NCBI GenBank assembly: GCA_015501585.1
Contig: JADNRY010000030.1
Coordinates: forward strand, 1-64,000
Direction: 5' to 3'
Source of the DNA: Rhodocollybia butyracea
Taxonomy: Eukaryota; Basidiomycota; Agaricomycetes; Agaricales; Omphalotaceae
Length of the DNA stretch: 64,000 bases
A program made the translations under genes and the position numbers. Below are positions 48,992 to 60,928 of this stretch, piece after piece. Position 1 is the first letter of the stretch. Every line of letters begins with the position of its first letter. The notes beneath the pieces were generated by a model. It was not told where the DNA came from. It made no database searches and saw only the letters and a list, made by a program, of their open reading frames with translations.

Positions 48992-51276
48992 ATGCCTTTG
49001 CCCAAGCGTCCCGCGAATGAAATCTATTCTCCTATACTTAAACGCAAGAGGTCATCCTCTCCCAACTCCGGCTCCGATGCTCCTGGAAAGTCGCTGCTGA
49101 AAGTGTTCATTATTGATGCGAAATTAGATGCGGAAGTCGTCGAAGATCTCCGTCATCTCATAGATAACTTCGGTACCGCAGCAGGAACGCAGCTGCAGCT
49201 TTGTCCGAGTGCGGAGGACGCCCAAATCGTCATCACCGACATACACATGCAGAAACGTATTGAACGACATGTAAATTGGGACACAGCAGTAGGTTTTATA
49301 GTTACAAACGGTCCTGTTCCATTCACTGATGGGTTAACAATAGAAACAAAAGGCCATCGTCACCCCGCAATGGCTCAGAGATAGCTTTGAATCTAAACAG
49401 CTGCTTCCTTGCGGAGAATACGCCGCTTTGAGAGAACTATACGAAGAGACTATTCAAAACTGTCCCGAAGACTCTCAGATTTCGGCTAGTAATGATCAAG
49501 ATTTTCCCCCCAAAGCTATACCTTCCTCTAGGAAAGGCGCCGGAATTTGCTACAACCATCACTATTCATGTATGCGCTATTCCCCGCTTATTTGCCCGAA
49601 TCAAAAACTTGTCGAAAAACTTGCGATTCTACGGCGTCACAGAGAAGTTGAGGGCTTGGACATACAAGCTCTGGGTTATGAACGAGCTATTTCTGTGCGT
49701 AGAACAGGTGCCCAAGTACAAAACCCATACTCAACCAAAATTCATACACAAGGTTATCAAAGGTATGAACTCAAAGATCATCAAAAATTGCGATACATGA
49801 CCAAATCTCAAGCTTTCCCTCGTGTTATAACAACAAATGATTTCCATGAAGTATCCGAATTGCCCCATATTGGCAGAAAGATTCTATCAAAGGTACAGAA
49901 TTAGAAGAGCGTGCCCACACTTTTCCGACTTAACCCACGAACAGATCCAGGATTTCATCCAACATGGTGACATACCCGAGTGCAGTAAGTATTTTCGCCT
50001 GCTGGTTTCCGAACCCGCCCGACCAACCCCACGAACTCACCAGGAACTATATTGAACGAAACCCGATATCAATCGTTAGTGCTTTTCAATACTGTTTATG
50101 GTATCGGGCCATCCACCGCGCGCGCACTATATTCCTCGGGCCTCCGAACAATCAAAGACCTTGAGAGGCACTACGGGGTGACTTCCAGGACCAATGATAG
50201 CAATGATAATGCGAGTCTAGAACATCTAGACCGCAGCACTAAGACAGGTCTTCCTGACCTGTCTATCAAAGTAGGGCTGGAGCTTAGGGAAGAACTAATT
50301 ATGCGAATCCCGCGAAGCGAAGTAGAGGAAATTCGGGACGTGGTGATGAATGAGCTCGCACACATACGGAGTGGTTGTGTCAGTACGATCACAGGAGGGT
50401 GAGTAAAGCCCTGTTTCGACAGAATTCACGCGCTCCAACTGGAGCGAGCAGATACCGAAGAGGGAAAATCGAAAGCAACGACATAGATATTGTCATTAGC
50501 CACAAGGATCTAAAGCCAGGAGATGACCAAGTCAAAGGATTATGTGCTGAGCTCATTAGATGCCTATACGACAAACGTCTGTTGCCCGCATTTCGCTTAC
50601 TACCCCCTATAACTAACCATATCCTCTGATTCGCTGATACAGGCTTGTTGACACACGTAATGTGTAGGGCTTTTGTAACTGGGTGTATTGTTATCGTTAC
50701 CTGTATTCATTGACTCGCACCATCTAGACCTATCAAGCTTTCGAGAACACAATACTCTTCGCACAACTCATTGGGACTCGCTACAAAAGGCATTGACAGT
50801 ATTTATTCTACCTGACAGTGGAAAGGGCCAGAAACGTATACATCGGCGGCTCGACCTGATTTTTGCTCTGCCCGAAGTGTATCATACTGCCATTGTTGGT
50901 TGGTCAGTCTCACAATCTTAGCTTCGAGAGATGCATTCACTGCTCAATGACTCGCAGGACCGGCTCCACCATGTTCGAGAGGGACTTACGACTTTGGGCT
51001 AAAGAGAAAAAGTAAGGCATAAACCCTTTACATTATTGATCAAAGTATTTACTGAGCCACAAGGGGCATGAAATTCGACAGTTCTGGAATGTAAGGCTTT
51101 CATCGTTATGTCCCGTTACGCCTCCATACCATGCATACTCATGAACTAACCTGGTTCTGCTAAGTAGTTCCCGCAGACATGACTCCAAACTCTATTTCCC
51201 AAAGAGTGAGGAAGAGGTGTTCGAGCTCTTGGATTTGGAATTTATCGAACCAGCTTTACGGAATGCCGATCTCTGA
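48992..51276 (+). CDS. POL4: Family X DNA polymerase (Pol4/lambda-mu type)
   Basis: A gap-filling polymerase for DNA end joining and base repair. Starts MPLPKRPANEIYSPILKRKR, a basic, possibly nuclear-targeting N-terminus. Then a BRCT-like domain: LLKVFIIDAKLDAEVVEDLR to VTPQWLRDSFESKQLLP. The lyase-type helix-hairpin-helix part has EVSELPHIGRKILSKV and NTVYGIGPSTARALYSSGLR. Catalytic core: RIPRSEVEEIRDVVMNELAH, the GGYRRGK nucleotide-binding motif, NDIDIVISHK (two catalytic Asp), RRLDLIFALPEVYHTAIVGW (third Asp), TGSTMFERDLRLWAKEKKG, and RRHDSKLYFPKSEEEVFELL, with the end LEFIEPALRNADL, stop at 51274-51276. Around eight short introns. One frame break is possible near 49400-49500 and 49690-49860, where exon edges are unclear. 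Confidence 0.85.
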
Positions 51277-52351
51277 CACGCATAGAAGAGAAATTTAGTC
51301 TAATTATTGTTCAGTTATCTCATTATAGGTACTTGGGCATCTTCGCCTGTATATCCTTCAAAAGAAAACTTAACCACTGGGGATTGGAGATCTTCTGCAC
51401 CGAATCATGACTGAAATAAAGGCTGCACCATTGAACATTTCGGCTGGTCAATGTCCATGGATTAAAGGCAGCAGACCATTCAAACCCGATATTGGGTATC
51501 TCAATCTATGAACAGCTTTCAGGTGACCATCTGAACTATAGCTAGGTACTGTCGTCTTATAATACAAGAGCAACAGATTTCGCGGTAGGACCTGCTCGCT
51601 CAGAACGAGGTGAGAAATTATATGAATCTAGACGACTCCTACGGCAATGTTGGGGATGATGCGCGCTCATGTCTATCAACGATCTTGTGAGTCCGGAGGT
51701 ATCTCAACGCAGCAACGTTGGGGATCGGCAAATAGCTTAGGTGTGGCGTGGAACCCGGCTGTTTCTCAGTGGGTCGTGCCGGTTTACCCACTACCTTACC
51801 GTAACACACAGCTTGGCTGGAGCCCTACTCCTTACGCAGCACCGCGGACAGGAAGTGGACAGAGGCCCTTACTGGCTTTCCGCGCCTTAATACTCCCCTC
51901 GGAGAGGGTCTGCAGTCTACCCTCTGTGGGTCGAGCTCGCTGCTAACCTCTCCTAGGGTCCGGCTGTTCCCTCGTGGGACCCCGCTGAAGGGCGGGGCCG
52001 AGTGCAATCCTACTACTACTAGCTTTACATATCCGGTAAGGCAGAGTCTTTAAATCTGGACCCACAAGTACTGCAAGCAGGAGTACGATTTTCTAGCCAT
52101 AGCTACAATCCATACCACAGGGTCGATATCTGGTTCCCAAAGCAAGAGGGTTCGACCGAAAAGGGGCGGGGCCTTTACAAAATAGTTCAAAAGGACGGTA
52201 CAAACACGCCACACTAGCTAGCTTCATGGCAAATACGTAGTACAATTACGGAATAATTTTTGAATAATTTCAAGATTGAAATCACAACACTTGGAAGGGG
52301 ATATGTTCTGTGAAGTAGGAAAGGTAATATGAGGTTCAAATCGGTAGTTCT
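51277..52351. other. Intergenic region with a GC-richer block
   Basis: Between the convergent polymerase and hydrolase genes. The block from about 51640 to 52010 is visibly richer in G and C than the flanks, has an unbroken frame at 51647-51946 without known match, and may be a worn mobile or structured sequence. I could find no terminal repeats. Confidence 0.35.
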
Positions 52352-53212
52352 TCACAAGCCGTTCCTCCCAAGAAAGTCCAACATCAACTTTCCGATCTCC
52401 TCCGTATCACTTTCAGCGGCAAAATGACCTGCATCCAGAAGCACTACCTCCGCATTCGGCAAGTCTCTCTGGAAAGCCCAAGCCCCAGGCGGAATGAAAG
52501 ACGGATCGTTATTTCCCCACGCGGCCAAAAGCGGTACCTGGCTCTCCCTAAAATACCTCTGAAACTCAGGATAAAGCTGCACATTCGTGCCATAGTCTTT
52601 GAAAAAATCTAGCATAATCTCCTGCTTCTCTGGTGATGACATTAGTGCCCAATCAAGTGTATATGATTCAGGCTGCACGATCTTCGCTGTCCCGGTTGTG
52701 TATTGTGCTTTAGTCGCTGCGAAAGAAAGTGATTTCGCACGGATAGCTTCACGAGATGAAAGGGCACCAGTAGCCCAATATTCGCGACGTGGGGCCCAAT
52801 GTGGTCCACCGAGGCCTTCTTCGTAGGCATTTCCGTTCTGCGAGATTATCGCTTGGACGGCATCTGGCTGTTTGAGCGCAATGCGCAGACCGACAGGAGC
52901 GCCATAGTCAAAGATAAACATAGAGAATTTGGTGATGCCCAGGACATCGAGGAATGTAGATATGGTGTTGGCTATGTTGGCGAAAGTGTACTCATAATTC
53001 CGAGACGAGGAAACCGATGTGAATCCGAAACCCGGATAGTCGGGTGCTAGAACTCGATATTTGTGAGAGAGAAGGGGAATAAGATTTCGGTATTGATGCG
53101 ACGAGGTAGGGAAACCATGGAGGAGGAGAAGTATTGGCCCATCTTTTGGTCCAGCGAAGCGGTAGAAGAGTTCTACACCGTCGACGGAGAGGGTGTCGAT
53201 CTGGTAAGCCAT
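52352..53212 (-). CDS. Alpha/beta hydrolase, Asp nucleophile (epoxide hydrolase/dehalogenase-like)
   Basis: A clean 286-residue frame without introns. Oxyanion motif LLLLHGFPTSSHQYRNLIPL (His32-Gly-Phe-Pro). RVLAPDYPGFGFTSV follows. The nucleophile elbow is FIFDYGAPVGLRIAL with Asp102 in place of the usual Ser, as in epoxide hydrolases and haloalkane dehalogenases. The probable catalytic His is His263 in LLDAGHFAAESD. A cap region (WAPRREYWATGALSSREAIR) lies between. No signal peptide, so probably cytosolic. The substrate cannot be named; fungal proteins of this type act on a wide range of compounds. Confidence 0.85.
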   Translation of the reverse strand: MAYQIDTLSVDGVELFYRFAGPKDGPILLLLHGFPTSSHQYRNLIPLLSHKYRVLAPDYPGFGFTSVSSSRNYEYTFANIANTISTFLDVLGITKFSMFIFDYGAPVGLRIALKQPDAVQAIISQNGNAYEEGLGGPHWAPRREYWATGALSSREAIRAKSLSFAATKAQYTTGTAKIVQPESYTLDWALMSSPEKQEIMLDFFKDYGTNVQLYPEFQRYFRESQVPLLAAWGNNDPSFIPPGAWAFQRDLPNAEVVLLDAGHFAAESDTEEIGKLMLDFLGRNGL

Positions 53213-54630
53213 AACTCTTCCTTAGCTACGACACACCTACTAGATATCCTTTCAGAAGTGATGTAGATACCATCATGCCGTGAGCATGGCATTGTAAGCT
53301 TTACTCAGCATACTCAACGGTCCGACGAATCTTGCGAGATGCGACGAACTAACCGCGACCTGACTTGACCGAGTTGTACGGGAGAAGGAACTTACAGGAA
53401 CAAAAGTTTATTACAGGACAGTCCATCATATTTCATCGCACTGACTGAGGTCAGCTGTTTTTGTCAAGTGGAAATAGTGCACTGCTCTGTTCTAGGGGAC
53501 GGAAAACCTGAAGTAGAAGCTCCTGCTCCGAAAGTCGCGACCTCAAGTAGTCACTCCTGCTCATGATCAGATGTTCTGTTAAATAGAAGTGTTGCAAGAG
53601 ATGGGAATACAGGGCACCCTCACAAAAGAGTGGGAAGCTGTGAAGCTATGAACAACCTTTGGAGAGAAAATCCTTGTCGTAAATAAAGTGTGCCATGATT
53701 TTCTTTATGATGAGTTTGAACACAAGAACCCTACTTCTCTATATATAACGTATATCCTTCAAATACCCAGTGGCGGATTTTCTCCTTCCAACTTGAGCGC
53801 TCCATTCACGGTAATTCTTTGTCACAAAGGTATCTAACGGTGGACCAGCCCACAAAATGTATGTACAACGGAGTTATGAATCTGCAACGAAGGAGAACGA
53901 AGGCAAGAAACGACCGCCGCGTTTATACTATGCATTTACTCAGGATGATCATGACTCGTGAGCGAGAATAGTGCACCGAATAGGACACCGAATTTCGCAA
54001 GGAGCCCTTTGGATTGGAGAACATGGAAAGAAGTTATGCATAGACTGTGGTGAAAACTTTGAATTTATTGTAGCACCTCAGTTTGTATAGTCGCTACCGT
54101 ACACTATTGCGCAATGCGCAGATGCGGATAAATATGGTAGTAAGATAAAGATAAAATTCTCAGCTACAGGCTCGACAATAGCCTAGTTACTTACGCCTAG
54201 CAAGAAGGGTCAAGTATTCTGGGGAGTATGAACAAGCCACCCAGTCGAGCCTTTCACGGCAAGCAATTGTATTACTATGAGCACAACCTTTGCAAAGATG
54301 GCGGCGATCTGCAAAACCTGGGTTGAACTATGGCCCGACTGCTATGGACTGCTATGGAGCACTCCATGGTATTGGCACCCAGGGCAACTACCAAAGGGAT
54401 ACCTTCTCTAGACTATGAAGAACATACGGAGGGATAACAGTGACGATAGCTTAGCGAGTCATCCTTCGTCTACGGGCACTCAAAGTTCGGCGCTCAGCTT
54501 GTACAAATCTTCGACTCGAAGGTAGTATGAGCACTGTTCTGCATGTGATAGGTGAGTGTACATTGCAACAGAAATGCGTTACAGCTTGCTTGTCTTGAAT
54601 ACATAATTGTACATATGCGAAAGTTCACCA
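53213..54630. other. Intergenic region
   Basis: 1.4 kb upstream of the hydrolase and downstream of the glutaryl-CoA dehydrogenase gene. I see no gene, RNA or repeat that I can support. Confidence 0.45.
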
Positions 54631-56574
54631 CTAGTTGGCGAATGCTTGAATGCCGGTGATAGCTTTGCCGAGAATGAGGGCATGGATGTCCTAAAAATTA
54701 CGAAGCATATAAGCATTTTGCAATGAATGAGACGGGTTGAGCACTGACATTGGTACCCTCATATGTGTTGGTAATCTGCAAGTTGGAAGCATGTCGTGCG
54801 ATATGATACCTAGCAAGTACAAGCATTAGCTTCACCTACCCGAAAATTAAAGTGAAAAACACACTCATCCGACGCGGCGTTCCCTCCCAAAATATCCAAC
54901 ACGCTCCTCGCATGATGCAAAGCTTTTCCACAGTTATTCTTCTTCACAAGACTGACCATCTCCGGAGCCAATAGACCCTGGTCTTTCAAACGTCCAACTT
55001 GTAAACTGGCAAGTAGACCAATTGCTACCTCACTCTGAGCGTCGGCGAGTTTTTTCTGGATTAGCTGGAAGGAGGCGATGGGACGGTTGAATTGATGGCG
55101 TTCCAAGGCGTAGGTGCGTGCCCGAGCAACGCAGTCTTCTAAGGCACCCATTACACCCCAGGAGATACCGTACCTAAGCGTAAATAAGGGGCAGAGTGAG
55201 TACGAGAAAGGCTGTGGGTTTATGGGATGGCATACCGTGCAGAGTTAAGACAAGAGAATGGGGCGCCCAAGCCTTTCGATTTAGGAAGAAGCGCGTCCTG
55301 TGAAACGTGGACGTTGTCCATGAATACCGAACCGGTCAGCGATACACGCAAGGAAATCTTGTTCTTGATTGGCGGAGCTGAAAGGCCCTTTGCACCCTGT
55401 TACCCATCGTACATCAGCTTTTGTCATTATAGACTTGTGGAAAAATTTGCCTTCTCCAAGAGGAATCCACGAATCTTGTTATCCCATTTGCATTTGGCCC
55501 AAATAACGTGGACATCACTAAAGATGGAGTTGAGTTTTGAGAGGGTAGAGAAAAACTGTCTTACGCGACGGGAGAGTTGGAGATCCATGTCTTGCTGCCG
55601 TTTATAATGAAGCCTCCATCGACTTCCTCAGCAGTTGTCTCCATGCTAGCTGGGTCAGAACCATGATTGGGTTCAGTAAGTCCCTACGACTCCCTCATTA
55701 CATATTGTCACACAAAAACCAGAGGAACGTACGAATGCTCCAATTATCTCTCCACGAGCTGAAACATAATGTAAGGGTCGATTACATTACAGAAGGACAT
55801 CTGCTTTACCTAGCCGAGGAAGGTATTTCTCCTTTTGAGCTTCCGAACCAAATTCATTGATAGGATGCATAACGAGAGATGACTGAACTGATGATGTTGA
55901 ACGGTACCCAGAGTCCACTCTAAAACAACGTCAAGTTTGGGGCTATGAGTATGAAAAACAAACCACCTTTCGAACTCGCGCGCAATGAGTCCGTACGCTA
56001 CATTGCTTATACCTGCGCAACCATAACCTTGGATAGTGGGACCTAACAAACCAACAGCCCCCATTTCAGGGATTACCGCAGGATCAAACTCTATAAGGAT
56101 ATTAGTTCAGGAAAGTACGAGAAAACGTTGCCCGGACCTTCCGTGCGCCATCCATGTAGAACACGGGGTTGAAGTTTCTCCTGTAGCAGTCCAATCGTGA
56201 GATAAGCGAGAAGAGCTATAGGCATTAGTGAAGAACCTGGCAATAAGCATTAGCTGTATCCCTTGAGTCAAAAGATCAGCCAAGAACGCGTTGAGCAGCA
56301 GTAACACTACAGACCTGATAGCCTTTTCCTCATCCGTGAGCAGAGATTCTAAATTGAGAGGATCCTGCGATGGAGGATGAGATTTTCGACGTGTTTCAAG
56401 GATATTGGCACGTACCTGCCAGTCAAATTTGGCGAATTCTAGATGGTATCACTGAGCAGAGTTGGGCAACATGGAGAACTAGTACATACTGGATCCGGAA
56501 GTTGTAGAAGCACACCGAGCGAATAGGGAGGTACGCCTAGCATTTCTGAGAATTGCGCGCGATGAACTGAGCAT
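54631..56574 (-). CDS. GCDH: Glutaryl-CoA dehydrogenase, mitochondrial
   Basis: A flavin enzyme of lysine and tryptophan breakdown that turns glutaryl-CoA into crotonyl-CoA and CO2. Starts [20 protein letters not shown] at 56574, a typical mitochondrial targeting peptide. Then [80 protein letters not shown], the flavin-binding [118 protein letters not shown], and [20 protein letters not shown] with the catalytic Glu in TYEGTND. Stop at 54631-54633. Many short introns. About 410-420 residues, as expected. No certain frameshift. Confidence 0.9.
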
Positions 56575-56744
56575 TCTGGGTGGTAGCTAAGTATTAGTGG
56601 TGGTTATGAAGAGATCCGGTAATATAGAAAGTGGAAACGCCGACAGAGTGACCGGTTTCGGCCCGGAAATACCCGGCTCTCATCAACTCATCGTTTCTTC
56701 ATCCGGCAAACGTTTTTTTCGCTGGCCCTCAAAACATAGCTGCA
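56575..56744. promoter_or_regulatory. Short divergent promoter
   Basis: Only 170 bp separate the start codons of glutaryl-CoA dehydrogenase (minus) and ribosomal protein eL33 (plus). The two genes must share or overlap their promoters. Confidence 0.5.
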
Positions 56745-57366
56745 ATGACTTCCACCAGGTGAGTCTATGACTCTGAAGGCTTGAAGATTCTGTTTGGGCG
56801 ATTTTTGGCTGGTTTGAAATGGTGGAAAAGGCGGAAAAGGCTGGATTAGCGGAAAGAGGTCGGATGAAGAGTGATTTTGGACGATTTCTAACGCACTCTT
56901 CAGATTGTACTCGAAAGGTCGTGTTCTAGGGCACAAGCGTGCCAAACGCAACACCCGCCCAAACACCTCTCTTCTGCAGATTGAAGGTGTCGCTACCAAG
57001 GAAGATGCTCAATTTTACCTTGGAAAGGTATGTTGCGTTTTCTTACTCTGAAACTGGCTTTAAATATCTTGGTTCAGCGTGTCGCATATGTGTACAAAGC
57101 CAAACGGGAAATTCAGGGCTCAAAAGTTCGAGTAATCTGGGGGTGCGTCTGGAGATCAGTTATGTCTTTTTCCTCTTGCTCAGTTTTTTCCTTCAGACGT
57201 GTTACCCGACCACACGGCAGCTCTGGTGTCGTCAAATCAAAATTCCGATCCAACCTTCCCCCTCGTGCATTTGGTGCCAGTGTCCGGGTGGTATGTCGAT
57301 TTTTTCTTTGTCCAAAGGTTTGCCATATTGACTTCTTTCCAGATGCTTTACCCTTCGAACATCTGA
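56745..57366 (+). CDS. RPL33: Large-subunit ribosomal protein eL33 (L35Ae)
   Basis: A structural protein of the 60S ribosomal subunit. The first exon codes only MTSTR; after an intron ending at 56903 follow [91 protein letters not shown] and MLYPSNI, stop at 57364-57366. A tiny first exon followed by an intron is typical of fungal ribosomal protein genes. About 108 residues, the usual length, and the C-terminal [20 protein letters not shown] matches the family closely. No frameshift seen. Confidence 0.95.
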
Positions 57367-57496
57367 TTATACTCTGTACACTCCATGGCCAGCTATCATC
57401 TCTCCTATACTTGCATGCAATATGACAGTATGCCCACACGTATATCACTCTGAGTTTTTGAGGATTTCAAAAGTTCTTTTTTACATCAAGATTGCA

Positions 57497-58923
57497 TTAG
57501 AAGAATTTACCCATAAAACGTTGTAATCTACCAGAAACGCTCTGTGCAACCGGTTTCGCCTTGTCCTTACTCTGTGAGGATGACGAAGTAGCGTTTTGAG
57601 ATAAAGGAGGCGTGCTCCCTTTCGCCACACCGCCCCTCGCTTTCTGAGCTGATTTATTTAGTGTTGGAGCCGTCGTTACCTTTCCACCTTGTTTTAGTTT
57701 CGGTGTTGGTATATTGGATTGAGATCGTGATTGCTGTGTTGGTCCCTGTCCCTTTGCTTTCGCTTTCGGCTTGCTGGTGAGTTTCTTGAGGACCGAGTTA
57801 GCAGCTCTTAGCTGTGCGATCGCTTCGGGAGAATTAGGTGACGGAGGTGGGGAAGTGGCTTTGGGAGGAGGGGATGCTGGTGGTGGCTTAACAACAACAG
57901 GAACAGGAGTAGGAGCAAGAGTAGGAGGTGTAGCAGCAACGCGGGACAACTTCTCCTTGTTTTCTACAACTTTCTCTGCCAATTTCTCCGAAGCCTTCGT
58001 TGTCGACGACGAAGGAATCCGATCAGTGTCTGCTACCCACTGACGTTCTTGCGAGGAACTCTCCAGCGGGTTGACCATCGATCTCATCTCCGCGTATTTT
58101 CGTACAATATGACGCATAACCGGATAGTCCACTGCACCTCTTTGTTCCAGAAGCGGGGTGTCTGCTGGTAGAGGCTTTATCGGAGCAAACCCTGCCCAGT
58201 TGACAAAGTTACGTGTAGCTTGTGGTGAAAGGAACGAGGAGGGTTTAGGAGACGGCGCTGAACGGATATCGTCTGCACGCATGAAGTGTTAGAATAATGG
58301 TATGACATGTTTGAAAAAGAAACTTGCACGCTTTGTCTATCGCGAAATACAAAAATTCGCGCGCCGCGTGACGGTCATATCTCAAGTCAGGCTCTTCTAC
58401 AAGATCTGGCTCCAGATTTGCCTGCTCATTAACACCCAGATACTTTTGCAGTGTCTCGAGACTAACTCCTCCATTCGAAGGATCTTCGTTGGGCTTAGGA
58501 GGAGCTGGCATTCTATGGTGTAGTTGACTTTGCTTTGCTGCTTGCGACGCAGACGTGTAGTCTCTGAACCGGACAAATAAGTACCAAGCTTTACGTTCCC
58601 CAATCTGAAGAATTACACGTCAGGAAGTGTTCAAGAAAAGGTTCGAGTACTGTGCTTACTGCGTTACAGATGAACTCGTCAATTGGACCATATAATGATT
58701 CTATATATTTCACTGTCGCAAGTACATCTTCGGTGCCCAGAGGAGAAAACTTGAATTTTACTCGAACGGAATTGGGACCAGTGTCGGAACCTATACGAGC
58801 TTCGGCTTCATTTCGAGGTGCTCGCGGAGCAAGACGAATAGGTTGAGTAGAATTAAACCTGTGCCAGAGTAATGGGGCATTTCTGCAGGCAACAAGCCGA
58901 GAGAATGCTTGAATGCGTTGCAT
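57497..58923 (-). CDS. RRM-like, probably mitochondrial protein of unknown function
   Basis: Starts MQRIQAFSRLVACRNAPLLW at 58923, with HRFNSTQ after it, a likely mitochondrial targeting peptide. Next is a domain like an RNA recognition motif: SVRVKFKFSPLGTEDVLATV, KYIESLYGPIDEFICNA, then, after an in-frame intron, IGERKAWYLFVRFRDYTSAS. It continues MPAPPKPNEDPSNGG, LETLQKYLGVNEQANLEPDL, YDRHAAREFLYFAIDKA, and after a second intron RSAPSPKPSSFLSPQATRNF with GAVDYPVMRHIVRKYAEMRS. The C-terminal third is Pro/Ser/Lys-rich and ends GRLQRFMGKFF at 57497. The phase across the second intron (58330-58280) is off by one, perhaps an indel. I recognise no full-length family; RNA binding in mitochondria is inference. 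Confidence 0.65.
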
Positions 58924-58986
58924 AGTGGAAAGTTTTTTTGCACCTAAGCGCCGTCTACATCGGAACGGGCCGGGCGCTTCGTCCTT
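58924..58986. promoter_or_regulatory. Very short divergent promoter (63 bp)
   Basis: Only 63 bp lie between the start codons of the RRM-like gene (minus) and the NFKBIL1-like gene (plus). Transcription starts probably lie inside or very near the opposite 5' leaders. Confidence 0.5.
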
Positions 58987-60197
58987 ATGCCCAAACTTCA
59001 TCTTAAACGAACACCAGAGGAGGAAGCTGCTCGGAGATTGCGGAAAAGGGAGAAGAAGGACGCGAAACGACAGAGACGTGGTGCTGATGATCATGGTTCA
59101 AAACGTCGCCGAACAGACGAATATGGGGAGTTTGACGACGAAGAGCCAGTGCCAGGACCGTCAAATTATAAACCGGACCTGGACACGATCCGTGCGGACA
59201 TGGAAGAACAGAGATTTAGGGAGAAAATGTCCATGGCATTTGAAGACGATGAACGCCTGGATTCTATTGAAGCTCGCTTCAACTCCTTTACTCACATCCC
59301 TATACACTGGGGTGGAAGTAATGTTAAGCGTCGTATACACTACGAAGAAGACGAGCTACTGAAAATGGATCCCATGACAATGGACGATGGTAAGTTTCTC
59401 ATTTAGGTAAACCATTCAACGTACTGAACGATTCTTCAGAAGAATACACAGAGTATATCAGGATGGGAATGTATCGGTAAGTCTTCTCACTGACGCTCGG
59501 TCCTGAAATACCACCTATCTAAAATTCACGAAGGAAAACACACGCTCAAGAAATTACGGAGAAAGAGCGTCAGAAAGCCGAAAGAGCAGCCAAACGCGCT
59601 CATGAAAAGGCGATTCGTGCAGAAACAGAACGCTTAGACAAACTCGCCGCCGCAGAACGCAGAGCTCGGAAACAGCAGAAAGATATTCAAAGGCTCGAAC
59701 AGATTCGTTCAGATTATAACGATCGCTGGAAGCTCTTACTTTCTGCAGCTCAACCTGCTGACTCCCTAGAAGAACCTAATCTCGGTTTCGATGACATACC
59801 TTGGCCAATCTTGCATAGCCACAGGCAGAAGTTGGATAAAAAATCAGCTTCGACCCCAAGTGGTGCAGTGCTATCTCTGGACGATTTTACGAATGATGCA
59901 ATAGCGAATTTCTTGTTTACTTCGACAGATCCAGACGCTATTAGCCAAAGTATCGGTATCGGAAATAGCCAAGCCCAATCATCAGCATCGGAGCAGAGAC
60001 GTGCAGGAACAAGCAATGACATCGACAAAATTAAAAAGAATCGCAAGGACAAACTCCGCGAAACTTTTCTACGGTTCCATCCTGACAAGTTCGAAGGCCG
60101 CCTCATGGCGCGAGTGAGGCCAGATGAGAAAGATATGGTCAGGCGGGCTTTGGGGGTTGTAGTACGCGTGTTAAACGATTTAATGGGACAAGGGTAG
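58987..60197 (+). CDS. NFKBIL1-like protein
   Basis: Starts MPKLHLKRTPEEEAARRLRK, a very basic N-terminus, with KRQRRGADDHGSKRRRTDEY (probable nuclear signal). The middle has FDDEEPVPGPSNYKPDLDTI and DSIEARFNSFTHIPIHWGGS. Two introns (near 59391-59441 and 59477-59533) lead to a long coiled coil KTHAQEITEKERQKAERAAK. The C-terminal part, DIPWPILHSHRQKLDKKSAS to RKDKLRETFLRFHPDKFEGR and VRPDEKDMVRRALGVVVRVL, resembles the end of animal NFKBIL1, including the RFHPDKF motif that looks like the HPD of J domains. NFKBIL1 is linked to mRNA processing in animals; the fungal role is not known to me. The name rests on by-eye similarity. About 360 residues. Confidence 0.65.
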
Positions 60198-60928
60198 ATC
60201 TACAATGTCGGACAAAGGAACGCACGTTCTCGGGAGGTACATTACTACATCATGACTTTCGCCAAATTCACATCTCCTGAATATTGATTTGACAATTTCG
60301 CCCACAGTAGTGGGAGATTTGCTTCATGAATCATTCGTTACGCAGTGATTATTTCGGATTTCGTACCGCACTGCCTTGCACATCTCCAACTTGCCTTTCG
60401 TGGGTTCTTCGTAGGCGATTGGGTCATATCAGAGTCTGATCTACGTGGCAAGTGAATTAATCCCCGAGTGATTCACACACCAGTCCTCACCATAACCACT
60501 TCATCTACTTATTTCTTTGGTTTAAACTTTAGCTTGACGTTGGAGATGATAGTGGCGCCTACACCAAGTTTGCCCTTAACGCATCATACATCTGTAGTAC
60601 GGCCCTCGCGTGTTCGCCAGTGCACAGAAGCACTATCTAAACTCAAAGAATGGATCTGAACAAGATTACCAGACATGTCCAATACAATAGCAACATATGT
60701 ATATCGTAGGTATGTACAAGCCTTCATCCAAGCAACTAGATCGACCATCAACTTAAAGTCAGAAGACAGACGCAAATGTAGTGTAGTGAGAGCAAATGTA
60801 AGGCCAGTGAATAAAATGAGGATACAAATGACAAGGTTCTTTGTCGAAAGGTTTGGAACCATAGATGGGCAAGAAAATTTCACAACAATATACCCTAGCT
60901 TGAATAATTATGGAAAACATAAGTCCTG
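60198..60928. other. Intergenic region between convergent genes
   Basis: Between the NFKBIL1-like stop and the channel gene stop. Short frames (60468-60932 on +, 60584-60883 on -) have no support. It should hold both transcript ends. Confidence 0.4.
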
